Under the pieces are notes generated by a model. It saw only the letters and a list, made by a program, of their open reading frames with translations, did no database searches and was not told the origin of the DNA. Shown piece by piece: positions 19,681 to 32,207 of a DNA stretch of 64,000 nt (positions are counted from its first letter, which is position 1; every line of letters begins with the position of its first letter). A program made the position numbers and the translations under genes. The stretch lies in the NCBI GenBank assembly GCA_009829735.1, contig CM020618.1:43476878-43540877 (forward strand), in the 5' to 3' direction. The stretch is from Pyropia yezoensis (lineage: Eukaryota > Rhodophyta > Bangiophyceae > Bangiales > Bangiaceae).

Positions 19681-19681
19681 A

Positions 19682-20044
19682 TGTAGCACAATAGGAATCC
19701 GTCGCACGTCCACTCTCAGGGAACACTCACCAAGGGGGATCGGCACCAACGTCACCGGGAGGCCAAGGTTGCTGTCCTTGGAGCGCAAGCCACGGGACCA
19801 AGATGGGAGCCCAAATGGGAGGGGTTTGTTGTTCTGCCTTGGCCGGCGGTGGATTCGCCGCCGGCCCCCACGTTATAAACCCTCGGAGACACTACTAACT
19901 ACCCTCCACCCCAAGATGCAAGTCCCTCTGGTCATACGTAGCTTATAGATACCGTGACCAATACGGACTATCAAATTGAAAGCCAAGGATTAAAAGTAGC
20001 CCCCCTAATATTAGGGTCACAATACGGCCAACCATATTGCTACA
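19682..20044 (-). repeat. Right LTR (5' LTR in element sense)
   Basis: 363 bp, TG...CA ended, matching 9322-9684 except at four positions. It should contain the promoter for gag-pol on the minus strand. Confidence 0.93.
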
Positions 20045-20049
20045 GTGGG
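20045..20049. repeat. Target-site duplication, right copy (GTGGG)
   Basis: Matches GTGGG at 9317-9321, closing the retrotransposon. Confidence 0.88.
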
Positions 20050-21096
20050 TCGCCCTCGTACACGTCACGTGGATGCCACATTCAAAACCAGGGTCGCGCG
20101 GAGGCGGGTGAGCGTCCTGGGAAACACCTCACCGGGACCTATCCTGTGGGAAGTCCTGGCAGATACCTCATGGGGAGCTGGCTCAGATGATGATCTGATC
20201 GCCCGGAAGTATCCGACCATATTTATGGTCTGTGGAGGTCCTGGCCATGTCATTTTCACGGTCTCATGAGGTCTCACAATCAGCGGGTCGAAAAAGAGGT
20301 CCTCAGAGGATTCGCTTGACGTGCAGTGCGGGCGGCGACGGCGCCCCCCGCTGGCCGGCCGCCGCGGTGGCGCCGCGGCGGGTGGTCTGGGCACCCCTCC
20401 CCCCTCCCCCCCCCCCCCCCCCCCCTGGCGCCACCGTCGTGGCGCGGCGGCGGGTGGTCTCCCCTTTCGCCGTCCCCCTCCCCCGCCCGTCCCGCCCGTC
20501 CCCGCGCCCTGCTGCCAGCGCGACCCGGCCGGCAGCAGCGGCGCCTTGCGGCGGCGGCGGTGGGGATAGTGGCGCCGCCGCTCGTGGGGGGGGCCGGGGG
20601 GGTGCCGCGGATGGGTGGCGCCGCCGGTGGGGGCCCGGGGGGGGGGGGGAGGGGGTGACGGGCGCCTCGGCTTGCCTCGCCGCCGCGGCGGGGCGTGGCC
20701 GCCCGCAGAACGTGGCCGCCGCGCCGCACGAGCTGGCCGCCGCCGCCGCCGTCGTTGTCGTTGCCGCCGCCGCCGTCGTTGTCGTTACCGCCGCCGCCGT
20801 TGTTGCCGTTGCCGCCGCCACCGTCTTTGTCGTTGCCGCCGCCGCCGCCGCAGCCGCCGCCGCCGCCGCGACCGAGCGCGGCGACGGCGGCGGGCGGCGC
20901 GGCGGGCCGCGGCCGCCGCGGCCGCCACGGCGGGTGCCGCGGCGGCCCGGCGGCTGCCGACCGTGTGCCCAGCCGCGGCAGTCTGGGTGGCGCGGCGCCG
21001 CCCTCGCGTGCGCGCGGCGGGCGGCGGCGGCGCCGGGGGGGGGCGTGCCGGCCCGTCCAGCCGGCGGCCGCGGCGGTGCTGGGGGGGGCACCGCCG

Positions 21097-21142
<46 letters not shown>

Positions 21143-24100
21143 GGGGCCGCGGCGGCGCGGGGCCGCATGGCTGACGGGCCGGCCGCGCGCTGCAACCCGC
21201 CCGAGCCAAGGTTGGCCTTTCCGCTAGGTCGGCGGCGCGAATGGGGCGCTGCGTGCCGGGGTTGGCCGCGCCGCCTTGGGCGGGTACGGCAGCGGGGACG
21301 CCCGCCGTCACGGCGTCGCGCCGCCACGTGGCGCTCGTCCCCGGTGATGCGATGGCCGCGTGCACCCACGTGCGCGTCGGTGGCGCGCGAGCCCGTCGCC
21401 GCGGCGGGTCTCCCTCCTCCCAGTGGCCCGTGTCTGGGCGGCCGCCCTCGCCTCCGTTTCCGGCCGCCAGCTGCTGGGGGGGGGTGGCCGGCGGCCGCCG
21501 CGGCGCGGCGCCGCTCCGTCGACGCCGCGGCGGCCGCCTGCCTTTTTGGGTTGGCACGGCCGCCCCGGCCGCGGCGGCGCTGGTCGGCCAGCGTCGCGGG
21601 GGCGCCCGACGGCTCCGTGCGGGCGACCGGCGGGGTGTGCGGTGCCGCACTCGGCGAGTTGTGTGCGGACCTTTTCTCTCTTTTTTTTCTTCTCGGCGGC
21701 GCGTCGTGGGCGCCGCGTGCCGAGGGTGGGCGCGCCGCCGTGGGTGGGTGAGCCGGGGGGGACGCCCGCCGCCCTCTAGCCGCTGCGTCACGTGTCGGGC
21801 CTCTTTGACGATGGTGTCGTTGCGTCACCCATCCTACGTGCGCGTCGGTGACGGTGGCGGCGGCGGTGGCGTCGGTGCCCGTGGGGGCGCTTGGCTGGTC
21901 GACGTTCCCCGCGCGGCCGGCCCCCCGGTGGGCGCGCCGTGGCCGCCCTCTTGTCGGATTGCTGGGTGGAGCCCACCGCCGCCAGAGGCGGTGCCGTGCT
22001 GATGGCCGGTTGCGGACGCGGTGTGGGTCACCGTCGGGCCGCTCAAGATGCATCTGGCGGAACTACCCGTGCCGCGCGGTGGCCCAGGTGGAGCTGCTGC
22101 TGGGAGAGTCGCGGCTGCGCCAGGCCCGTGCGGAGGTGCTGGTGCTGGTGCTGGCGCTGGTGTCGGAGGAGGGGTGGCTCCCGGCGGCAACGGCGGTGGG
22201 CGGTGAGGCGCCACGCGGCAACGGTCGCGGCATCGTCGGCGGCCGCGGCGGCAGCAAACTGGGAGTCGTGTGCAGCGTGCGGCGGCCGGCGCTGCCATTT
22301 CCAACCGGCTGACGCACAGCGCCTGTGGCAGCTGGTCGCGACAGCAGTGGCGCATCGTCTCGCGTCCTGCGCGTGATGTCCCTCACCTTACGCCTGTCGA
22401 CAGCGCCGCGGGCGGTGGCGGTGGCGACGGCGGCCAAGCGTCCGTCGATGACGAGGCGGCGACGGCGAGGGCTCCCGCGTCGGTGGCGGCCACTGCCGTT
22501 GCCCGGCGGCGCAGCGTGCGGCCACGACGGCGGGCGGGTGCCACACCTGTTTTGTGGCCAGCCCCTGCCACACCCCCGCCAGCCGGGCGCAATAAAGGCC
22601 GCTGCGGTGACGGCGGTGGCGGGCCTGACGGGGCGCGGGCGTGCCCGCGGTCGCGGTACGGGGCGGTCGGCTGTGGTTGGCCCCTGCCGGTCCACGCGTT
22701 TGCCAGTGCGCCTGCGCGCGCCGCCCCCTCCACGGCGGCGGCCGGGGGGGGGTGCCGGCCTCCACACCGCGGCGACAGCGGCGGCGACGGCGGCGGCGGC
22801 GGCCGCGTCGACGCCAGCACCATCCCCGCCATGGACGCGGTGGCCGGCGTGGGTGCGTCCGCGAGTGCGCGGACCGTTGGCGCGCTGCTGCCCGCGCTGG
22901 CGCCACGGCCACCGCCGACGGGGCGGCGTCGGGCGGTGGCCGCCATCGCCACGGCGGCCGCCGCCCGCCGCCCGCAACCCGCTGCCGACTGCCCGCTGCC
23001 GCTGCTGCCGCCACCGTCGTTTTTCCGTTCCTCCCGCCCTCTGCCCCCCTCGCTTGGGCCGCCGCCCCCGTGCGCGCCGCGTCGGTGGCAGCGGTGGCGT
23101 GTGGCGGTGCGACCATGACCCGTGCGCGGCGGTTATGGCCGGCGGTGGCGGGGGCGGCCGGGCGCCCTCTCGTTTGCGTGCTACCCCCCACCCTCCTCCT
23201 TCCGCTCGCCCCGCTGTGGCGGGACCGGCCACCGAGATGGGTGTGGGCCCTCCTCCCTCCTGTTCCAGCGGACGGTCTTCCTCTTGTCGAGGTGGCAGTG
23301 GTGACGCACGCGGCCGCCGTCGCCGCCGCGCTAGCCGCGGCGGCCTGGCGAGACCTGCACGCGGCGGCCGGCCACGCCGCCGCCGCCGCCGCTGCCGCGT
23401 CGGCGCCGCGACGTGTGGGCGGCACGCAGCGTGGGCCGTGGTCACGGGCGGGCTAGCACAGGCGGCGGCGGCGGCGGCATGGCCGCCGCCCGTCGCGCGT
23501 GCCGCCGTGACGCGCCGCGCCAGCCGTAACGGGCAGCCGCGGCGGGATGGCGGCGAGGTCGGCGCGCGCGGGCGCCGCGCCGTGGCCGCCGCGTGTGGCA
23601 CCGCCAGCCCGTCGTCCGCCCCGCCCCCGACGGGCGCCCGCCAGCCGCCCCGGCAGTGCGGGCCCTCACCGCCGGCGGCGGCGTGCGCCGCCTTTGCGGA
23701 CCCGTCCCGCCCCCGCCGCCGAGGCGGTGCGGCCGCGCGTGCCGCGGCGGCGGGTGGCCGCCGCCGCCGCCGCGCTCGCCGCAGGTGGCGGCCGCGGCGG
23801 CCGCGCAGCGGCCGCTCGGCCGCGCTGGCGGTGGCCGCCGTGGGGGGTCCCCTGCGTCGGCGGCGGCCGTGCTGCCGCGGTCGCTGTCGCCGCGTCGGGC
23901 GTCGGTATGGGGCGGAAGGGGGGGGGGGGGGGGGGGGCATGGAGGCGTGTTTGTTTTGGCTGGGCTGCTGCCGGTGGTGGCGCCGGCGGCTAATGCTGCA
24001 GCGCGGTCCATCTTAGGGATCGGCGTGGGTGGGGAGGGAGCCGCGGGGGGGAGGGGGGAGGGGGCGTGCACGCGGGGAAGGGGCAGGGGGGAAGAGCGGG

Positions 24101-24203
24101 GTGCAGGAGGCAAGCAATTCGCCCAGCGGGCAGACTTGTACGTTCCCGTGCAGCGCGTGAGTGTCGAGGGCGGCCACGGGCGCGGCCGTCACCAAGCGCG
24201 CAC
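20050..24203. other. GC-rich low-complexity block, probably coding in part, strand uncertain
   Basis: Long frames overlap on both strands, mostly Arg/Pro/Gly/Ala shadows. A few short stretches read like real protein on the plus strand: near 22025-22065 (VWVTVGPLKMHLAEL), 22080-22200 (VAQVELLLGESRLRQARAEV) and 22310-22376 (DAQRLWQLVATAVAHRL). They sit in different frames, as would small exons or frameshifted remnants of one plus-strand gene. On the minus strand 20740-20860 reads as a Gly/Asn/Asp repeat, coming from a GGC/GAC microsatellite. I cannot assemble a gene. Homopolymers of 10-18 C or G (20400-20425, 20638-20650, 23918-23938) make the local consensus unreliable. Confidence 0.3.
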
Positions 24204-27200
24204 TCATCTACCGTGCGTGGCGGACCGTACCGCCAACGCACACCCCGTCGCGTCGCCCTCCGTCGCGGCGCCGCCGCGTCCATCCCGGTGACGCCGCGGC
24301 CGCCCGCCCTCGGCCGCCTCACCGTGCAGTCGCCCCGTGGTGGCCAGGCGCGCAAACTGCCGCGGCCCAAACCCGTCCGCGCTGCGAACGATGCGCAGGC
24401 ACAGCTGCCGCACGTGCCGGTGGTCAAGCCCGCGGCCGCCGCCGCCGCCCAGGCCACCAACGTGCACGCCGGCGGTGAGGAAGCACAGCACCACCGCGCG
24501 GAAGTCCTCGAGCTTGCGGGTGACCCGGTCGGGGACGCCTGGCAGCTCCATCACCGTGCCCGACGGCCTCCGCCGCACCAGGTGGCCAGCGGCCGCGCTA
24601 CGCAGGCGGCGGCCAACGTCCTTGCGGTCTTTCGCTCGCATATTGTCGTTCTCGGCGTCCCGCACTCGGCTCCCGAGCCACGCTACCGCCCTGTAGAGCG
24701 GCGCGTCGTCGTCTTCATTACGCCGGTGGACGTCAGCACCCAGCCTTACTAACGCCCGCACCGAGGCGGCGTCCACAGCGCTGGCAGCAAGGTGCAGCGC
24801 CGTGCTGCCGGTCTCGTCCACGACCAGCAAATACGGACGCAGCTGCGGCTTGTCGAAAATAAAAAAAAAAAAAGCCCCACGCGTCCATACTTGGCTGTTG
24901 CGTGCAGGGGAGTGCTCACCGCATCGGCCGGCTGCTCAGCAGGGTCAAGTTGGTCCACGATGTCCTCGTGGCCAAGCGATGCGGCAATGTATAGGGGGGT
25001 CACGCCCATGATGTTCGCCACCGCAGGCTGGGCGCCGTGGCCAAGAAGCATTGCCACGGCGTCTGCACGCCCGTTGAACGCGGCGTAGTGTAGCGGGGTC
25101 TGGCCATCGCTGTCAACCGCATCCACGCCGACGTCGGGCGGCGGGGTGACAACGTTTTGCGCCTTACGGCCAAGCTTGACGCCCGGTGGACCACAGCCGC
25201 AGACTTCACCAGGTGCTCGAGGAAGGTAAGAGAGAAGAGCGGCGACCACGCGTCTCCTGCCATGCTGCACGGCCAAGTGCAGCGCAGAGCGACCGCAGCA
25301 GTCCCGAGCATCAACGCTAGCACCAGCTTGACAAAGAGGTACAAGCGCGCCAGGGAACTCAGAACGAGCCGCGCAATGTAGAGGAGTTGACTTGGACGTG
25401 TCGATAACCGCAGCATCAGCACCCGCCCCGAGCAGCGCCCAAACCGCCCCCGCGCTGCCACTGCTCCCCGCTGAGAACAGCGCCGTGTGCCCGTCATTGC
25501 TTGTGGCATGCACGTTGGCACCCGCCTGTAGTAGATTCCGCGCCGCCGCCGCCCTGCCACTACTCCCTGCCCAGTGGAGCGCTGTGCACCCCTTGTCGAT
25601 CGTGGCATCCACGTTGGCACCCGCCGCAAGTAGTGTTCGCACCGTCGCCACGATGCCGCTCCTCCCCGCCCAGTGCAGCGCCGTGCTCCCGCCGTTTCTC
25701 GCGCCATCCACGTTGGCACCCGCTTCCAGTAGTGTCCGCACCGCCGCCGCGCTGCCCCTCTTCGCCGCTGAGTGCAGCGCCGTGTGCCTGTCGCTGCTCG
25801 TGGCATGCACTTTGGCACCTGCATCCAGTAGTGTCTGCACCGCCGCCGCGCTGCCTCTACTTCCCGCCCAGTGCAGCGCCGTGCGCCCGTTGTCGGTCGT
25901 GGCATGCACATTGGCACCCGCCTCCAGTAGTGTCTGCACCGCCGCCGCGCTGCCACTGCTCCCCGCCTCGTGCAGCGCCGTGCCCCACGCGCGGCTTGTG
26001 GCATGCACGTTGGCACCCGCCTCCAGTAGTGTCCGCACCGCCGGCGCGCTGCCACTTCTCCCCGCTGAGTGTAGCGCAGTACCCCACACGCGGCATGTGG
26101 CATTCACGCTGGCACCCGCCTCCAGTAGTGTTTGCACCGTCGCCGCGCTGCCACTGCTCCCCGCGAAGTGCAGCGCCGTGCGCCTGTCGATGCTCGAGGA
26201 ATCCGCGTTGGCACTCGCCTCCACAAAAAGTGCCCGCACCGCCGCCTCGACGCGGACATACCATGCCGAGTGCAGCATCGAAAACCCGCGGTAGCTCTTG
26301 GCATCCACGTTAGCACCCGCCTGCAGAAGTGTCCGCACCGCCGCCGAGCTGCCGCTCCTGCCCGCCTCATGCAGCGCCGTGTGCCCGTCGTCGCTTGCTG
26401 CATCTACATTGCCACCCGCCTCCAGTAGTGTCTGCACCGCCGCCGCGCTGCCACGCCTCCCCGCCGAGTGCAGCGCCGTGCTCCCGTCGCGCCTCGTGGC
26501 ATCCACGCTGGCACCCGCCTGCAGTTGTGTCCGCACCGCGGCCGCGCTCCCACTGGTCCCCGCCGAATCGAGCGCCGTGTGCCCAAGAACGGTGGTGGCA
26601 TCTACATTGGCACCCGCCTCCAGTAGTGTCCGCACCGCCGCCGCGCTGCCCCTCCTCCCCGCCGAGTGCAGCGCCGTGCCCCACGCGCGGCTCGTGGCAT
26701 CTACGTTGGCACCCGCCTCCAGTAGTGTCCGCACCGCGGCCGCGCTGCCACTGGTCCCCGCCGAGTGCAGTGCCGTGTGCCCGTCGTCGGTCGTGGCATC
26801 CACGTTGGCACCCGCCGCCAGCAGTGTCCGCACCCCGGCCGCGTTCCCAATCCTCCCCGCCGAGTGCAACACCGTGCGCCCGTCGTCGCTTTCGGCATGC
26901 ACGTTGGCACCCGCCTCCTGTAGTGTCCGCACCGCCGCCGCGCTGCCCCTCTTCGCCGCTGAGTGCAGCGCCGTGTGCCCGTCGTTGCTCGTGGCATGCA
27001 CGCTGGCACCCGCCTCCAGTAGTGTCCGCACCGCCGCCACGTTGCCACTGCACGCCGCCGAGTGCAGCGCTGTGTACCCCTCGTCGGTCGTGGCATCCAC
27101 GTTGGCACCCGCCTCCAGTAGTGTCTGCACTGCGGCCGCGTTGCCACTCTGCCACGCCGAGTGCAGGATCGTATGTCCGAGGTCGCTGGTGGCCTGCACG

Positions 27201-28141
27201 TCGGCACCCGCGTTCAGCAGCGTCTGAATGGTGGCAACATTACCTCTCCCCGCAGCAAAGTGCAGCGGCGTGCTGCCAGGAGGACTGCCCGTAGGCCCGC
27301 GTTCATTGTCAACAACGGCCGTCCGTTGGAGGAGCGGTACGTACGTGCATAGGCCAAACGGGTTCTCGAATCCGCTGGATGTGGCCTCAACGCAGGCCCC
27401 CGCGTCCAACAATACTCGAGCAGCTGCTGCAGCCCCATCTCTGTCGCCCGTGCCGACCATATCCAGCGCAGTCAGTCCGTCCACAGTGCACACAGCCACA
27501 TTTGCGCTAGCAGATAACAACGTTCGTACTGCTGCAGCGCTCCCACTATACGCCGCACAGTGCAAAGGCGCTTCCCCAAGCTCATTGCTGGCCGCCACGT
27601 CCGCTCCCGCGTCGAGCAGCGCCCGGATGGCAGCCGCGTGCCCAGCTATCCCCGCGTAGTGTAGTGCCGTCGACCGAATGTCGGTGGGAGCGTCTACGGG
27701 CGTGCCAGCGTCAAGTAGCGCCTTGATTGTCGGCACATCGCCGCCGCTGGCCGCCCAGTGCAAAGCCTGAAGCCCGTGATAGTAGCGTGACCCAAGTATG
27801 TGTTCCACGCACCATGTTAACGACGCCGCCACGCTGGCGCCCGCTGCCAGCAGTGCCCGCACCGACGCAACGTCCCCGACGGCAGCCGCCCAGTGCAGGG
27901 CCGTGTCGCCTTCGTCGTTGGCCGCCGTCGCGTCGGCACCCGCGTCAAGGAGCGCCTTTACGGCAGCCACTCTACCGCTCCACGCAGCCTCGTGCAGCGG
28001 CGGCAGCGGCCTCTCCTTCGTCGCATACCACGGCGGCGAGCGGCGCGGCAGCGCTGCGGGCGCGACCGCCGCCGAACCAGTGGGCACTGCCACAAACTGG
28101 GACGTCGGCAGCGGCGGCGGCACCACCGGGGTGGTCGTCAT
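24204..28141 (-). CDS. Large ankyrin-repeat protein, about 30 repeats
   Basis: Start ATG at 28141 (MTTTPVVPPPLPTSQF); the frame is open to 28993 but that part is Pro/Arg low complexity. Ankyrin repeats begin about 110 residues later (PPLHEAAWSGR) and run almost without break, about 30 in all, most of the form TALHSAGRSGSAAAVRTLLE. The central repeats are nearly identical and give a 99-bp DNA period at 25500-27150. Near 24861-24873 a run of 13 T (sense) breaks the frame. Two explanations fit: a 77-nt intron (24919-24843, GTGAGC...CCGCAG, phase 0 on both sides), or a homopolymer indel, since the skipped part itself reads as an ankyrin repeat (TPLHATAKYGR). The final ~210 residues hold two more repeats and a basic Gly-rich tail. 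Ankyrin stacks bind other proteins; no catalytic domain is seen. Confidence 0.82.
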
Positions 28142-29999
28142 GGTCGCTGCGCCGCCCCCAAACTCACACACAACCGCCTCACCAGTTGTTGGCGCCGCGG
28201 CCCGGCCGAAGTCCCCGCCGCCCAACTGCGACTGCCGTGGGGGAAACTGCCGCCGACGGAGCTGGCGGAGCGACCGCGGTGACAGCAGCGGCGGGCGGCC
28301 GCCCAGCCAGCCGGTGGCGGCTGTCGCTGCCGCCACGCGACCGGGCGGCGGCCGGCGGCAGAGATGCTCACACACGCTGCCCAGAGGGGGAAGACGAGTG
28401 CGGGGGGGGGGAGGCGACGACACTCCACCGCGACAAACACCAAGCGTGGGGCTCGGCCGGCACCTTGCAGCGGCCGCAACGGCTGTGGCAGCGGCGGCGC
28501 GCACCTCAGGTCGACGCGGCCGTGGCAGCCGCGGCGCGCAGGGTGGCACCAGCTGGTGGGGGGCGACGGCGGCGCGGCGCCGAGATGGCGGCAAAGCGAA
28601 ACGGGTGGTGGGCCAGGACGGCGAGAGGGAGATGAGACCAGAGCTCGACGGAGACGTCCGCTCGTGCAAGGGCGTGCGTCCGGCCTCGCCGAGTGTCCGC
28701 GCGGAGCGCACGGGCGGCGGCACCTGCGTGTAGGGCGGCGGGGTTTTGAAGCGGTGCATGCCCCCGCGGGGCGGTGCCAACGGCGGGGGCCGCGCGGGGT
28801 GGCCCCGCAGGGGAGGGCCCCTGCTGGCCGGTTGGGTGCCCATACTGTAGGGGATATGACAGGGATCGCCAGGCTGGGCAACGGCGCCGGTCGCCCCGAC
28901 GCGGCCGCCTGCACAATCGTCGCGAGGGGCGGGGGGAGGCCGCCTGCGTGTCGGCGCGCGGCTGGCCCGGCGTGCCCCCTCGGGCGGAGGCACAGGGCAG
29001 GGGGGGCCACGCCGCTACACCGCGGACTCGGCCCACCAGCAGTCGGCTGGACGCCCCAGCTGGCGTGCGCTGGCACGCCCGTCACCCGGCGGGGGGGTGG
29101 CCAAGCGGTGTCCGCGGACCCACCGCAGCGGCGCGCTCCCGCCGGGCGCTCGGCGCGGGCCGGCGGGCTGATTGGGCCAGGTGGTTGGCAGCCGTGCCAC
29201 ACCCCGGCGGGCGCCGCAGCGTGCCGCCGCGCGCGGCGAGGCCGCGGCCCCACGCCGCCCACGCTAAGGTGTCCCCCCCCGCGCGCGGAGCGGCGCCGCC
29301 CAGAGCAGCCGGTGCAGGAGGACGCCTGGGGCCGTCTACGCCGCCGCGGCGCCGCCCCAGTCTCGCCGCCCGCAGCCGTCCGTACTTTCCCGTCGCGCTG
29401 GAGGGACAGGCGGTCCCCCCCCTTCCCCGGGGTGCCCCCGCAAGTGTCGGGCAGCGCCGGCCGGCGGCATCGCCGCGTCGGCCGCCGCACCCCCAACCAC
29501 GCGCGGCACACCCCACGGGTGCCGCGCCCGCGAGTTTTCTTTTTTTTTGTTTGTTTGGCGGCCGACGGGGCGCCGGGCGTGGCCGGCGCGCTGCCGCAGC
29601 CGCTGGCCCGGCTCGCCGTGGCGGCCGCCGCCGCCGCCGCGGCCGCGAGCCGCGGCGGGCGGCCGCTGCGGCGGCCGCCCCGTCGAGCCAGCGGGCGCTG
29701 CCCGTGGGGACCCTGTCCCAGCCGGCGGGGGTGGTCCTCGCGCCACCGGTGGGGTTGCCCACGCCACCGCCGTCATACACGGCGTCGCGCACGCCGCGGC
29801 CGACAGCGACGCCGTCGCCGACGGCGGAGCTCATCGCTGTCGCCCACGCGGACGCCTTCGCCGTCGCCTTCGCCGACACCGACGCCGTCGCCGGCGCTGC
29901 CACCGAGGCTCGGGTACCATGCACACACGAGAACTGAGCGCACGTTCGTGAAATCACCCTGCCTGTAGCCCTTGGATGGCTGGCTGCAGAATGTCCTTT
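28142..29999. other. GC-rich interval upstream of the ankyrin gene, no secure gene
   Basis: Long frames occur on both strands. The minus-strand frame joined to the ankyrin gene (to 28993) is Pro/Arg-rich and is more likely 5' leader. On the plus strand, 29700-29937 reads as an Ala/Thr/Pro-rich C terminus ending AATEARVPCTHEN and a stop, and contains a GACGCCGTCGCC-type microsatellite. Neither is strong enough to call. Confidence 0.3.
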
Positions 30000-32165
30000 T
30001 CAGATGGCCACCAGGACGGCCGCGTCACGCTCGCGGCTGAGCAGCGCGTGCAGCGTGGCCGCCGCCGACGCAAACGTGGATGCGCGCGCTCTTCGCCTCC
30101 ACCGCCCGGCCCGCTGCGACCGCCGTGACCACGTCCGCAGCGAGTCCGCGGCGAGTTTGTCAGCCAGCGGCCACACACGCGCCGCAACCAGCCCCAGTGG
30201 CGACCGCCACACGGCGTCGCGCAGCAGCGGGAGCACCCACGGCTGGGCGAGCACCCACGACGGGTCGGGGCCGAGCGGGATCCCGTCAAAGAGCACCGCG
30301 CCACCCCCCACCGAAGACCAGCAACGCAAAAACCCCCTCCACCTGCCGCCCTTGGCGCGGTCCTTGCGTGCCGACCCGCGGCCGGCGGCGAGCAACACGA
30401 CCAGCGGCCGGAAGGCGGCACCCAGGTGCGGCGCACCCGCCGCGCCGCGGAGCTCTTCAGGAACCGCTTGAGCGCCCGGGACGACGCCTCCCAGTGCAGC
30501 TTGAGCGCGTAGCCGGGCGTCAGGACGAGCGTGGCGATGAACGCGGCCGAGCGCGACGCCGCGTCGGTGCGCGCGAGGCGGGTCAGGTGGTCGGCGACGA
30601 GCAGATGTGGGTGGCGGCCGCCGACAGCAGCGTCCCCGCCGTCGCGCGCGCACGGTGGGTGCCGCCGACGGCGCGGCCACCGCCGCCGCCACGCCGCTGG
30701 TCGCTGGCAGCGGCGGCCGCGGCGTCGGCCGCCGACGCCGGCGGCAGCAGCGATGGGTCCATGGCATCGGCGAGCGCCGAGGCGACGCGCGCCAGCGTTG
30801 CCTGCACGGGCCCGTCGCCCGGTCGGGGGTCACCACCGACACCCCCGCCACGGCCGTCACCATACCGACGCGAGCAGCCCCGCACAGACGAAGACCGGGT
30901 CGGCGTCGGCCTTTGGGGGCGGCGCCCCCCCCGCGAGGAGCGCGTCGAGGAGGGTGGCCGTCAATGCCGGAGGCAGCGTGCCCCCCCCTCCTCCTCCGCC
31001 CCCACCCCCGCCTCGCCCCGCAGCTGCCGCCGCCGCCGCTGCCGTCACCGCCGCAGCCGCCCGGTCCAGCAGCCGCGACGTCGCCACCGCCCCGACGGCC
31101 TTCACCCGCGGCGCGTGTACGGCGGCGACGGCGGCAAGGCCCGGCGCGCGGCGCGCCACCCCGCTTGCGCCCACCGCCGAGGCCATCCCGACAGTCGCCA
31201 CCACCGGCGCGATGCCGTGGAGGGCGGCCGCCGCCGCGGCGCCGCCGGTGCCGAAAGGCCCGACGAGACGCGCTCGAGGATCGCGGTGCGCACGCAGAGC
31301 GCCACCGCCGCTGCCGCCGCCGCCGTCGCCACCGCCGCCACCGCCACCGCCTTCCCCCCCGCCCTGACCAGTGGCCTACGAGGGCGGCCAGCGACTCGCG
31401 CGCGCGGCGGCGAGGGCGGGGCGCGACGCCGTGCCCCTCCCCTCCAAGGCGTGCCACCACCCCCACCCCCCCCCACGCGTGCCCGCCCGCGGCGGCCGTC
31501 AGCAGCCACGTGTGCGCGCGCGCAACGAGCGGCCGCGGTCCGCGGCAGCACGGCGAGCTCGGCCGCGGCGGTCAGCGGCACCGCGTGCCGCAGGAGCGGC
31601 CCGACGGCGGGGAACGGGGCGAGCGCCCATTCAACCGACCGCGGCACGCGGTCGGCGTGCCCGCAGCAACGACCGCGGGGTGGACAGCGCCGACAGCCAG
31701 GCTGGCCAGGTAGGCCAGGGCGGCGACGAGGACGTCGGGCGACTCGACGCCGCCGCCGGCCACCAGAGACGTGGCCGCCGTCCTTGTCGCCGCCGTCGCC
31801 ACGCTCGCTGCGCCTGCGGCGCCCGCCGCGCCCGCCGCGCCCGCAGCTCCCGCCACGCCCGCCGGCACCGACACGACAACCTTGTCGAGGGTGACCAGCA
31901 GCGCCGCGACGTGCACCCCCGCCACCGCCGCGGCGTCCACGTCGGGCGCGAGCGTCAGCGACGCGGTCACCGCGTGGAGCGCGGCGACCTCGGCCTGCCC
32001 GCCGCTTGCGCCAGCACCCCCCGCGCGGCGGTCTGCGCCTTGCCGTCCGCGATAGCGGGGATGGTGTCGAGGGCGTCGAGGGTGCCGGCTGCCGCGCCGC
32101 GGGCCGAGCGCAACCAGTCGCGGCTGCCGTGGCGGCTCACCGACGAGCGGGACAAACGGCCCTGA
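30000..32165 (-). CDS. Scattered Ala-rich, helical minus-strand gene, function unknown
   Basis: No single frame covers this gene, but protein-like stretches follow one another on the minus strand. Examples are 32160-31995 (SRDWLRSARGAAAGTLDALD), 31990-31860 (HVAALLVTLDKVVVSVPAG), 31650-31540 (RSVEWALAPFPAVGPLLRHA), 30630-30450 (ATLVLTPGYALKLHWEASS) and 30300-30000 (AVLFDGIPLGPDPSWVLAQP, ending ERDAAVLVAI and a TGA at 30002-30000). Alternating hydrophobic helices suggest a HEAT-like or similar alpha-solenoid, but I do not recognise the family. Frame changes may be small introns or consensus errors at G/C runs. The region upstream to 33350 is microsatellite-rich and gives no clear start. Confidence 0.35.
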
Positions 32166-32168
32166 GGG

Positions 32169-32207
<39 letters not shown>

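Larger units (their letters stand above)
9322..20044 (-). mobile_element. Chromovirus-type Ty3/gypsy LTR retrotransposon, 10.7 kb
   Basis: Complete element bounded by two 363-bp LTRs with TG...CA ends and a 5-bp duplication GTGGG. Gag and pol read on the minus strand, so the right LTR is the 5' LTR. Gene order in element sense is gag, protease, reverse transcriptase, RNase H, integrase, chromodomain, then a 3.4-kb tail carrying an opposite-strand gene. Integrase after RNase H defines the Ty3/gypsy order, and the C-terminal chromodomain places it among chromoviruses. By eye the LTRs differ at four positions (near 9552, 9591, 9633 and 9649), so insertion is fairly recent. The copy looks non-autonomous because the integrase frame is broken. 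Confidence 0.93.

Noticed and set aside
19663-19681. tRNA gene next to the right LTR
   Set aside because: The CCACCA-like end is the primer-binding site complement; no cloverleaf or internal promoter boxes are present.
22063-23940. 625-aa minus-strand frame
   Set aside because: Composition is almost only Arg, Pro, Ala and Gly, and short plus-strand patches in the same place look more like protein.
28364-29968. 534-aa plus-strand frame
   Set aside because: It crosses the ankyrin gene's upstream region with Arg/Gly/Pro composition; only its last ~80 codons look plausible, so no gene was called.
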